Shown here in pieces: positions 15,373 to 22,243 of a stretch of 24,558 nt of DNA. Location of the stretch: the IMG/VR virus record IMGVR_UViG_3300021961_000610, positions 1 to 24,558 of that record; one strand, 5' to 3'. Numbering within the stretch: the stretch's first letter is position 1; each line of letters starts with the position of its first letter. This DNA is from a virus. Position numbers and translations under genes: made by a program. A model generated the notes under the pieces. That model did not search any database. It was not told where the DNA came from and saw only the letters and a list, made by a program, of their open reading frames with translations.

Positions 15373-15963
15373 ATGTATCTGCCTAAGTTTAAACATACTG
15401 CTGCTCTGTATACTTTTGGAGAAGAATTTACAATTGCTAGTACCGGAGAACTATATACAGGTTTCTACATTAGAACCTCAAAAGGAACATTCTACACAGG
15501 TACTGAGTTTAACAAAAATCAAAGCCAGGAACTTATTAAAACCTCGGCACTCTCTACATCTACCTACCGAAACGTAGGAAGAGAGAAGTACGACGATGCT
15601 GCTAAAGTTACAACCAACCAACTACTGCTTAAAGAAACTCAACCAGTACCTTCCTACACTTATATACCAGACTACGAATTAAAAATTAATCGAAGATTCT
15701 TTGCTAAGAGTAAGATCACCGGAAGTATTATTGAGATAAACAGAGACACGTATAAAGAACTTTACAGTAAGTCTAACAAATACCACCACCCTTCCTATGA
15801 AGTTATACTAATAGACTGGGATTTATCATCTCCAGTTGACGATTCGGTAAATGGTTCGTATATTGTAGAAGGAAGTAAGACTAAGAATAAAAAGCAGGTT
15901 TTGAAATTAGATAAGACCCTCCCTGGGTTACACGATTACCTAACTCAAACCAGCCAGTTATGA
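15373..15963 (+). CDS. Hypothetical protein at the tail/replication junction
   Basis: A 196-residue protein starting two bases after the hub-like gene. I do not recognise it. The N-terminal part, TGELYTGFYIRTSKGTFYTG (about residues 24-43), has the repeated Tyr-Thr-Gly beta pattern of small phage structural proteins. A middle part, RRFFAKSKITGSIIEINRDTYKEL when split in two, looks alpha/beta. The basic C-terminus ends KTLPGLHDYLTQTSQL. It has no cysteine cluster, signal peptide or membrane segment. Tight spacing suggests co-transcription with the baseplate genes, so a virion or assembly role is likelier than a replication role. It is the last of the structural-type genes before the polymerase. 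Confidence 0.72.
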   Translation: MYLPKFKHTAALYTFGEEFTIASTGELYTGFYIRTSKGTFYTGTEFNKNQSQELIKTSALSTSTYRNVGREKYDDAAKVTTNQLLLKETQPVPSYTYIPDYELKINRRFFAKSKITGSIIEINRDTYKELYSKSNKYHHPSYEVILIDWDLSSPVDDSVNGSYIVEGSKTKNKKQVLKLDKTLPGLHDYLTQTSQL

Positions 15964-15973
15964 TAAATGAGTT

Positions 15974-17314
15974 ATGTTTTATATCGTTGAAAGCGACGAA
16001 CAGTTAAATTATCTTTGTGCACTAGGACGAAATGAAGCCTACGTTGAAATTATTTCGGGCAATGACCGTTATCACAGTTTACTTACTGGGACTGTTGCTG
16101 CTTATGTACGCCCTATCGGCCACCGTGAAGGATACATTATTCCAGTAAATCACTCGGAAGGACTTAATGTCTCAAAGGATCGCATACAAGACATCTTAAA
16201 ATGTTACGATACACTGTATACGTTTAACAAGAAAGCGTTCTTATATCATTTCTCTCACGGTAATATCAATGATATAAACCTGATGTACTCTATGAAAGAG
16301 TACGAAAGCTTACAGCTTCCTGACCCTCCTCATACCATTCAATGGTTTTACAATCGATTAAGTGAGAAAGAAGATCTAAATACGATCATTCCACTACCTA
16401 AGCTCTTCGAAAAATGTGAACGTAACTATAGAGCCTTAGAAGAAACTATACAGGAATATAAATTTATGACTGAAGATCCTAGCTGGAAGTTCTACAACGG
16501 ATTAGCCATGGGAGTCTTCTATTTATCAGAACAATCAGGTATAAGAGTAACATATGAAGAGTTTGTTAACAAGTTTACCCCTACAAATCCTCGCTTTAGT
16601 ATTGCGAGCAATGTGGCTTATACTAATTACAATCTCTATAATCCCACTAGTCGCCCTACTAGTGCCTTTAATGCTGTCAACTTCGCTGCAATCCCCAAGA
16701 AAGAAGAATATCGAAAGTGCTTCATACCGCAAGGAGACAAATTTATAGAGTTTGACTTTGATGGCTACCATATTCGCTTGATTGGCGAGGTAGTTGGCTA
16801 TGAGTTCACACCTGAAAGCGTGCATACACAGCTAGGAAGGATGTATTTCAGTAAGAACGAGCTTACAGAAGAGGAATATAAGCAATCCAAGCAAACTACC
16901 TTCCAGATTATGTACGGAGGTGTGCCGGATAAGTATCGACACATCGAATTCTTTGACAAAGTAGCCGTATTCATCAATAAACTATGGAAAGAGTTTACTG
17001 AAACCGGTATTGTACGTGCTCCTATCTCAAATAAGCCATTCTTTTCTAACTTACGCGATATGAATCCACAGAAATTATTTAATTATGTGATTCAATCGTT
17101 GGAGACCTCAAGAAACGTTCTTATATTAAAAGAAGTACTGAGCTACCTCAGAGATAAAAAGTCAAAGGTTACGTTATACACTTATGATGCCATCCTATTT
17201 GACTTCTATTTGGAGGATGGTAAAGAAACCCTAGAAAACTTAAAGAAAATCCTTGATCAGGGAGGAAAGTACCCTGTAAAATACAAACACAGTAATAATC
17301 TAGTTTTAGACTAA
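15974..17314 (+). CDS. Compact family A DNA polymerase with degenerate exonuclease region
   Basis: A probable replicative DNA polymerase of the Pol I type. Motif A is FIEFDFDGYHIRLIGE with catalytic Asp261. Motif B (O-helix) is SKQTTFQIMYGG with Lys306, Phe310, Tyr314 and Gly315. Motif C is YTYDAILFDF with Asp405. The preceding PTSRPTSAFNAVNFAAIP parallels the TGRLSS...NLQNIP segment of Pol I. Differences from E. coli Pol I: the motif A Glu (E710) is His266, the motif C Glu (E883) is Ala406, and the O-helix Arg (R754) is not in place. The N-terminal 130 residues resemble the proofreading domain in layout (AYVRPIGHREGYIIPVNHSE) but lack the D-x-E pair, so proofreading is probably absent. At 446 residues it is shorter than Klenow (about 605). 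T4 itself uses a family B enzyme. It heads the replication cassette. Confidence 0.8.
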   Translation: MFYIVESDEQLNYLCALGRNEAYVEIISGNDRYHSLLTGTVAAYVRPIGHREGYIIPVNHSEGLNVSKDRIQDILKCYDTLYTFNKKAFLYHFSHGNINDINLMYSMKEYESLQLPDPPHTIQWFYNRLSEKEDLNTIIPLPKLFEKCERNYRALEETIQEYKFMTEDPSWKFYNGLAMGVFYLSEQSGIRVTYEEFVNKFTPTNPRFSIASNVAYTNYNLYNPTSRPTSAFNAVNFAAIPKKEEYRKCFIPQGDKFIEFDFDGYHIRLIGEVVGYEFTPESVHTQLGRMYFSKNELTEEEYKQSKQTTFQIMYGGVPDKYRHIEFFDKVAVFINKLWKEFTETGIVRAPISNKPFFSNLRDMNPQKLFNYVIQSLETSRNVLILKEVLSYLRDKKSKVTLYTYDAILFDFYLEDGKETLENLKKILDQGGKYPVKYKHSNNLVLD

Positions 17315-17321
17315 TAAATTC

Positions 17322-17329
17322 TATTTATA
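17322..17329 (+). promoter_or_regulatory. TATTTATA motif directly before a start codon
   Basis: CTATTTATA ends on the base before the ATG at 17330. It is identical to the candidate late promoter octamer, but too close to that start for a normal leader. A transcript from it would be leaderless or would use the in-frame ATG at 17339. It may be chance. Confidence 0.3.
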
Positions 17330-17782
17330 ATGGAAGTAATGGAACCACAATTTGGTTACGACTTTGTCACAGATACGACAACTTGGAACGACGATATGAG
17401 TAATAAACTATTCTGTACATTCACCACAGAAGAGAATATAGATAACTTAGTAGAGACAATCAAAGGTAAGTACGATATAATGTACAATAAGATCTTTGTT
17501 CTCCATGCTAAAAGTAATGACGAGTACGTATGCACGTATAACGTTGACTTTGGGAATGTCGCTAACTTCCTAGATAATACTATTCTTGTACATCGCAAGA
17601 AAGAATCTAATACGCTTTATACAATCAACGCTCTTAATACACTCATTAAGGAGCTCAACGGCGGAGTAGCTGATTCAAGCTACCGGGTAGACTGGAATGA
17701 CTACCGTAATTGTATTCTACTCACTCGAGGAAACGAACTTAAGCGTATCAACACCCGCCTTCATAAAATTATTGAGCTCTAA
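17330..17782 (+). CDS. Hypothetical protein in replication cassette
   Basis: A 150-residue protein that I do not recognise by name. Starts are possible at 17330 (MEVMEPQFGY) or 17339 (MEPQFGY); the second is attractive because the first abuts a TATTTATA motif. The C-terminal half, TLYTINALNTLIKELNGGVA and then YRVDWNDYRNCILLTRG, looks like a well-folded alpha/beta domain, and I recall similar hypothetical proteins near gp32 or polymerase genes in marine T4-like phages. One plausible reading is a small replication or mRNA-binding regulator, but no motif shows it. It sits 15 bases after the polymerase stop and 77 bases before gp32. Confidence 0.75.
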   Translation: MEVMEPQFGYDFVTDTTTWNDDMSNKLFCTFTTEENIDNLVETIKGKYDIMYNKIFVLHAKSNDEYVCTYNVDFGNVANFLDNTILVHRKKESNTLYTINALNTLIKELNGGVADSSYRVDWNDYRNCILLTRGNELKRINTRLHKIIEL

Positions 17783-17791
17783 GTTGGAGCT

Positions 17792-17836
17792 ATGAAAACT
17801 TTTTCGTATATTGTATACGAAAACATATTCTATTAA
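17792..17836 (+). CDS. Possible 14-codon leader ORF upstream of gp32
   Basis: ATG at 17792 opens a short frame encoding MKTFSYIVYENIFY and ending with TAA at 17834-17836. It encloses the whole 10-bp inverted repeat of the gp32 leader, and its stop lies within the first of two direct repeats. The opening MKTF is a common phage protein start. It may be a leader peptide or a chance frame; no independent evidence of translation. Confidence 0.25.
   Translation: MKTFSYIVYENIFY
17801..17823 (+). promoter_or_regulatory. gp32 leader hairpin (perfect 10-bp inverted repeat)
   Basis: TTTTCGTATA (17801-17810) and TATACGAAAA (17814-17823) are exact reverse complements around a three-base loop TTG. The structure sits 36 bases before the gp32 ATG. 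It is followed by a direct repeat rather than a T run, so it is more like an operator or mRNA structure than a terminator. T4 gene 32 mRNA is known to be autoregulated through a structured leader followed by unstructured repeats; the parallel is inferred. Confidence 0.6.
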
Positions 17837-17854
17837 TCAGTTATTTAATCAGTT
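17833..17854 (+). repeat. Direct repeat TTAATCAGTT x2 in gp32 leader
   Basis: TTAATCAGTT occurs at 17833-17842 and 17845-17854, a 12-base period. It lies between the leader hairpin and the gp32 start, and would be unstructured, U-rich RNA. It is a candidate cooperative binding site for gp32 on its own mRNA. Confidence 0.6.
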
Positions 17855-17859
17855 GTAGT

Positions 17860-18672
17860 ATGGATTTATCCGCTATTAAGCAAAAGCTCGCCTCCATGCA
17901 GAGTAATGGACGCGAGGAACGAGAGAAGATCGACTATGAAGCGGTGTTCTGGAAGCCAAGCGTTGGCAAACACCAAATTCGTATCGTACCTTCAGCACTC
18001 AACCCTGAATACCCTTTCAGTGAGTTGTATTTTCACTACGGTATTGGAAAATACCCTATGATCGCTCTAACCAATTTTGGTGAGCAAGATCCTGTTGTTG
18101 ACTTTGTCAATGAGCTTCGTAAGACTTCCGATCGTGACAATTGGTCATTGTCTGGAAAGCTTGCACCTAAGATGCGTGTATTCGCACCTGTAGTAGTTCG
18201 CGGTGAAGAAGATAAAGGAGTACGTTTGTGGGGCTTCGGTAAGCAGGTTTACAACACCTTGCTTCAATTAGCCGCTGACGAGGATGTCGGTGATTTTACT
18301 GACGTAATGAATGGCTTCGATATCGTTGTCGAGATGGTACAGGGCAATCCTTATCCTCAGACTTCGGTTCGTATCAAGCCTAAGCAGTCTACTTTGAGTG
18401 ATAATAATACTCATGTAGATACTTGGTTGAAGACTCAACCAGATCCTTTGAAGTGCTTCACTAAGTACGACTTTAACTTCGTTAAGAAGCAATTAGAGAA
18501 CTGGCTTTCTGGTAATGAAGACGGCGACGACGCTCCTGCACCTGTTGCAGCTGCTCCTGCCGCTGTTCAAGCACCTAAGCAGTCGTTTACTTTGGAGACT
18601 CAAGCTCCTAAGGCAGCCGATACTGTTAGCCAATTCGACGATTTGTTTAAGGACGACGATCTACTCTTCTAA
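17860..18672 (+). CDS. Single-stranded DNA-binding protein (T4 gp32-like)
   Basis: Coats single-stranded DNA at replication forks and recombination intermediates and recruits partners through an acidic tail. The 270 residues are close to T4 gp32 (301). The N-terminal helix (MDLSAIKQKLASMQ) and a linker precede the OB-fold region, whose opening reads VFWKPSVGKHQIRIVPS (about residues 29-45), then YPFSELYFHYGIGKYPMIAL. Later strands are GVRLWGFGKQVYNTL and GFDIVVEMVQGNPYPQTSVR. An Ala/Pro-rich linker (about 223-245) leads to the acidic end FDDLFKDDDLLF. The zinc-binding Cys/His cluster of T4 gp32 is absent: the equivalent stretch reads TNFGEQDPVVDFVNELRK and the only cysteine is Cys199. Its leader has a hairpin and repeats suggesting autoregulation. 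It is followed two bases later by the recombinase gene. Confidence 0.88.
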   Translation: MDLSAIKQKLASMQSNGREEREKIDYEAVFWKPSVGKHQIRIVPSALNPEYPFSELYFHYGIGKYPMIALTNFGEQDPVVDFVNELRKTSDRDNWSLSGKLAPKMRVFAPVVVRGEEDKGVRLWGFGKQVYNTLLQLAADEDVGDFTDVMNGFDIVVEMVQGNPYPQTSVRIKPKQSTLSDNNTHVDTWLKTQPDPLKCFTKYDFNFVKKQLENWLSGNEDGDDAPAPVAAAPAAVQAPKQSFTLETQAPKAADTVSQFDDLFKDDDLLF

Positions 18673-18674
18673 GT

Positions 18675-19766
18675 ATGGCCAAAAGAAAAGGAGTTTCTGA
18701 GAGCGCTCAAGTAGCGATCAAGAAGAGTTTTAGCCTGGATAAATTTAAGAAGAATAAAGGCCTTGCTAACACGAGCATTAAGTTCAAGGAGCAGCGCTGG
18801 ATTCCACTATCCAAAGCCTTCCAGGAGATTACTTCTATCCCAGGTATTCCCGAAGGTCATATTACACTACTACGAGGTCATAGTGACACTGGTAAGACCA
18901 CCGCTTTATTAGAGGCAGCAGTCTCTGCACAGAAGATGGGAATCTTACCGGTGTTCATTATCACCGAGATGAAATGGTCTTGGGAACACGCCCGTGAGAT
19001 GGGTCTAGACTTCCAAGAGGTTGTAGACGAGAGTACAGGTGAGATTGTAGACTACGAAGGTTTCTTTATCTATACAGATAGAGGCCAGATGAATACCATC
19101 GAAGACGTAGCCGCGTTTATCCTCGATCTTATCGACGATCAAAAGAAAGGCGATCTACCTTATAACCTTTGTTTCTTCTGGGATTCTATCGGTTCAGTAC
19201 CATGCGACCTATCAGTACGTTCTAATAAGAACAACAACGAATGGAATGCCGGTGCTATGTCTACACAGTTTGGTAATAACGTGAATCAGAAGATTCTTCT
19301 TTCTCGTAAGGAAGGCTCTCCATACACCAACACGTTAGTATGTATCAATAAGGTATGGACTATGAAGCCTGAATCACCAATGGGTATGGCTAAGTTGCAG
19401 AACAAAGGCGGTATGTCGATGTGGTATGATGCAACGTTAGTAGTAACGTTCGGTAATATTACTAACCCAGGTACCTCTAAGATCAAAGCGATCAAGAGCG
19501 GTCTGCAAGTAGAGTTTGCTAAACGTACTAATATTCAGATTGAGAAGAATCACATCAACGGCATTCAGTCACGAGGTCGCATCGTTATGACTCCTCACGG
19601 ATTCATCTTCGACGATAAGAAGGCAATTGACAAGTATAAGGATGAGCATAAGGATCGCTGGTTAACCCTCTTAGGTACAGTAGACTTTGACCTTATCGAA
19701 GAAGGAAGCATGGAAGAAGATATCCGAGACATCGGAGTAGACTTCGACCTTAATATGGATATGTAA
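18675..19766 (+). CDS. uvsX: RecA-like recombinase (T4 UvsX-like)
   Basis: ATP-dependent strand-exchange protein that forms filaments on single-stranded DNA, loaded onto gp32-coated DNA, for recombination-dependent replication and repair. The 363 residues compare with 391 in T4 UvsX. Walker A is GHSDTGKT at residues 68-75. The Walker B-like strand is LCFFWDSIGS with Asp170. ITEMKWSWEHAREMGLD (about 96-112) holds the acidic residue after the first beta strand. The segment QLNKV-equivalent CINKVWTMKPESPMGM and the Gly-rich loop KGGMSMWYDATLVV match the RecA core around the DNA-binding loops. The C-terminus is acidic (EEGSMEEDIRDIGVDFDLNM). It is tightly packed after gp32 and shares one base with the next start (TAATG). 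Confidence 0.9.
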   Translation: MAKRKGVSESAQVAIKKSFSLDKFKKNKGLANTSIKFKEQRWIPLSKAFQEITSIPGIPEGHITLLRGHSDTGKTTALLEAAVSAQKMGILPVFIITEMKWSWEHAREMGLDFQEVVDESTGEIVDYEGFFIYTDRGQMNTIEDVAAFILDLIDDQKKGDLPYNLCFFWDSIGSVPCDLSVRSNKNNNEWNAGAMSTQFGNNVNQKILLSRKEGSPYTNTLVCINKVWTMKPESPMGMAKLQNKGGMSMWYDATLVVTFGNITNPGTSKIKAIKSGLQVEFAKRTNIQIEKNHINGIQSRGRIVMTPHGFIFDDKKAIDKYKDEHKDRWLTLLGTVDFDLIEEGSMEEDIRDIGVDFDLNMDM

Positions 19767-20788
19767 TGGGCAAATACGACGACTTACTAAATAAAGTACA
19801 GCCGTCGGCACCCCGCAAAGTTAACGATCACATTCTGGTTATAGATGCGTTGAATACGTTCATTCGCAGCTTTACCATGATTAATATGATGAACCCTCAA
19901 GGGGCTCACGTAGGCGGCATGGTCGGATTTTTAAAGTCATTAGGTTTCTTAACCCGTACTTTTAATCCAACCAGAGTAGTGATCGTCTTTGACGGACCAG
20001 GGTCGTCGGCAGCAAGAAAGAATATCAATTCGGATTACAAAGCTAACCGAGATATCACTAGAATCACCAACTGGGAGATCTTTGATAAGAAGGACGACGA
20101 GTACGCTTCTATGTCAGCACAGATTGAACGTCTGGTTGAATACCTTCAGATGCTACCGGTAGATATGATCTCTATGCCTAAAGTAGAGGCTGATGATGTT
20201 ATTGCATATATCGGTCAACAGTTTGGAGAGAATAACAAAGTAACTATCGTATCATCAGATAAGGACTTCCTTCAGATTGTTAATGAAAATGTAGAGGTAT
20301 ACTCTCCTATTAAGAAGAAAGTATACGGACCTGCAGAAGTAAAAGAAGAAGTAGGTGTTCTTGCAGAAAACTATTTAGTAATGAAGTCGCTTTTGGGAGA
20401 TAATTCAGACAACCTCCCAGGCGTTAAGGGCCTCGGACCGAAAGGAATCTTCAAACACTTTCCGGACTTGATTGATAAGCCCGGTACTGATTTGGAATAT
20501 GTTTTTGAGATCTGTGAAGCAGGTGTTGAGAAGAATAAAGTATTTCAGAAGATACTTACAAACTACGACCGAGTGTGGCAGAACCATGATTTAATGAATT
20601 TAATGGAGCCAAGGTTGTCTGATACCCAAAAAGTTCTTATATTGGACTTAATGGATGGATGTCCATCACAGTTAAATGTAATGGCGTTCCTCTTAATGCT
20701 TAAGCAAGATAACATCGAGCACGGCATTACAAAGAACACAGAAAGTTGGCTAGAAAATTTTAGATATTTACTTACAGTTAAAAAATAG
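19766..20788 (+). CDS. 5'-3' exonuclease / flap endonuclease (T4 RNase H-like)
   Basis: Removes RNA primers and flaps from lagging-strand fragments. The 340 residues compare with 305 in T4 RNase H. The metal-binding acidic residues of the PIN/FEN fold are in order: Asp27 (ILVIDALNTF), Asp76 (VVIVFDGPG), Glu141/Asp143/Asp144 (KVEADDVIAYIG), Asp165/Asp167 (IVSSDKDFLQ) and Asp212/Asp215 (LLGDNSDNLPGVKGLGPK). The last is also the helix-three-turn-helix DNA-binding region. The arch-like basic segment around residues 84-105 (RKNINSDYKANRDITR) is present. It overlaps the uvsX stop by one base and is followed six bases later by the helicase, so it is one operon with them. Confidence 0.92.
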   Translation: MGKYDDLLNKVQPSAPRKVNDHILVIDALNTFIRSFTMINMMNPQGAHVGGMVGFLKSLGFLTRTFNPTRVVIVFDGPGSSAARKNINSDYKANRDITRITNWEIFDKKDDEYASMSAQIERLVEYLQMLPVDMISMPKVEADDVIAYIGQQFGENNKVTIVSSDKDFLQIVNENVEVYSPIKKKVYGPAEVKEEVGVLAENYLVMKSLLGDNSDNLPGVKGLGPKGIFKHFPDLIDKPGTDLEYVFEICEAGVEKNKVFQKILTNYDRVWQNHDLMNLMEPRLSDTQKVLILDLMDGCPSQLNVMAFLLMLKQDNIEHGITKNTESWLENFRYLLTVKK

Positions 20789-20793
20789 GTTAC

Positions 20794-22158
20794 ATGACGC
20801 TTACAAAGCTATCGCAGTACGGCAAGCCCTTCCAAGTTAAGGTACTAGGCTCTCTACTCACAGACAAGGCATTTCTACTTAACGTACGTGATACTATTCA
20901 GGAGGACTACTTTGATGCTGATTCACATAAGTGGATCTTAAAGAACATCGTTCAGTACTTTGATAAGTACCACACCGTCATTACGATGGACGTACTTAAG
21001 ATCGAGCTTGTAAAGATCGAGAACGAGGTACTAAAGACTGCAATTAAAGAAGAGCTGCGTAACTCTTACCAAGCTTCCCAGCAAGATCTAGAGTACGTAC
21101 AGGAAGAGTTTACTACCTTCTGTAAGAACCAAAAGCTTAAACAAGCTTTGATGGACTCTGCTGACCTACTGAATGCTGGTGATTACGATTCTATTCGAGG
21201 TATGATCGAAGCAGCTCTAAAAGCCGGTATGGATAAGAATATCGGTCACGAGTACCTTAAAGATATCGAATCACGTTACCGAGAGAATTACCGCCCTACT
21301 ATTCCTACACCCTGGCCGGTACTTAATGAAGGCTTCCAGGGAGGCTTTGGACCTGGTGATCTAGGAATTGTATTCGGTAATCCTGGAGGCGGTAAGTCCT
21401 GGATGATGGTTGCTATTGCAGCTCATGCAGTACAGAAAGGCTTCAATGTTATCTACTATACTCTTGAATTAGGAGAGGATTATGTAGGAAAGCGCTTTGA
21501 CTGCTACTTTACAGGCTACTCTATCGACGAAGTTAATAAGCATCGTGCTAAGGTAGAAGATATTGTAACTAAACTACCCGGTAAATTAATTGTAAAAGAG
21601 TATCCTCCTAAGGCAGCTACTGTAACAACTCTTAAGTCTCACATTCAGAAGTGTGAAGATATGGAGTTTAAGGCTGACCTAGTTATCATCGACTATGTTG
21701 ATTACTTGCGAGGACCTTCAAGGAAATTCGCTGAGCGTAAGGACGAGATTGATGATGTATTCGTAGCTGTGAAAGGATTGGCTAAGGAGCTGAAAATTCC
21801 TATCCTAACACCTTCTCAGGTTAACCGAATGGGTGCTAAAGATCAAGTCATTGAAGGAGATAAAGCAGCAGGTTCGTATGATAAGTTGATGGTAGCAGAC
21901 GTAGCTATCTCTCTTTCACGTCAGAAAGAAGATAAGGTAAACGGTACTGGACGTATTCACATCATGAAGAATCGATATGGAATGGACGGTATGACTTATA
22001 ATGCTAAGGTAGATACCAATAACGGACATATCGAAGTCTCAAATGATATCATGCTTGAGGATATGGCACCGGTTCAACCTACTAATGTAGCTGGAGTTGA
22101 TACTCACGACCGTGCACTTTTAGCAAAAAGATTCTTCGAATTACAGCAAGGAAGCTGA
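20794..22158 (+). CDS. Replicative DNA helicase, DnaB type (T4 gp41-like)
   Basis: Hexameric 5'-3' helicase that unwinds the fork. The 454 residues are close to T4 gp41 (475). The N-terminal helical domain (about 1-150) is like the DnaB N-domain: LTDKAFLLNVRDTIQEDYFD, then SHKWILKNIVQYFDKYHTVI. The RecA-like motor has Walker A GNPGGGKS at residues 195-202, the acidic residue in YYTLELGEDYVGKR, Walker B ADLVIIDYVDYLRG with Asp300, a PSQVNRMG segment (motif H3-like) and an arginine-finger region around GRIHIMKNRYGMDG. No primase domain is fused, so the primase is encoded elsewhere. It ends the cassette; a terminator follows. Confidence 0.92.
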   Translation: MTLTKLSQYGKPFQVKVLGSLLTDKAFLLNVRDTIQEDYFDADSHKWILKNIVQYFDKYHTVITMDVLKIELVKIENEVLKTAIKEELRNSYQASQQDLEYVQEEFTTFCKNQKLKQALMDSADLLNAGDYDSIRGMIEAALKAGMDKNIGHEYLKDIESRYRENYRPTIPTPWPVLNEGFQGGFGPGDLGIVFGNPGGGKSWMMVAIAAHAVQKGFNVIYYTLELGEDYVGKRFDCYFTGYSIDEVNKHRAKVEDIVTKLPGKLIVKEYPPKAATVTTLKSHIQKCEDMEFKADLVIIDYVDYLRGPSRKFAERKDEIDDVFVAVKGLAKELKIPILTPSQVNRMGAKDQVIEGDKAAGSYDKLMVADVAISLSRQKEDKVNGTGRIHIMKNRYGMDGMTYNAKVDTNNGHIEVSNDIMLEDMAPVQPTNVAGVDTHDRALLAKRFFELQQGS

Positions 22159-22167
22159 TGGCGACCG

Positions 22168-22175
22168 TATTTATT
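22168..22175 (+). promoter_or_regulatory. Weak copy of the TATTTATT motif, upstream of a terminator
   Basis: GTATTTATTAAAC lies nine bases after the helicase stop but before the terminator at 22181-22214, so it cannot easily drive nrdB. It is listed for completeness and is probably not a promoter. Confidence 0.2.
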
Positions 22176-22180
22176 AAACA

Positions 22181-22214
22181 CGGCCCGAGAGTATAAAACT
22201 CAAGGGCTGTTTTT
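22181..22214 (+). terminator. Rho-independent terminator after the replication cassette
   Basis: CGGCCC (22181-22186) pairs with GGGCTG (22204-22209, one G-T wobble). An inner GAG/CTC pair (22187-22189 with 22199-22201) extends the stem past a two-base bulge. TTTTT follows at 22210-22214. It separates the helicase from nrdB. Confidence 0.8.
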
Positions 22215-22243
22215 GTCTAACAGTTTATCAAATATATAAAGAT

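Noticed and set aside
16520-16527. TATTTATC inside the polymerase gene
   Set aside because: Intragenic near-match with no start nearby; no promoter role supported.
18515-18700. Plus-strand Leu-rich frame overlapping the gp32 and uvsX junction
   Set aside because: It is an out-of-frame reading of the Ala/Pro linker and acidic tail of gp32.
22158-22196. Short ATG frame of 12 codons after the helicase
   Set aside because: It overlaps the helicase stop and runs into a terminator; no sign of a real gene.
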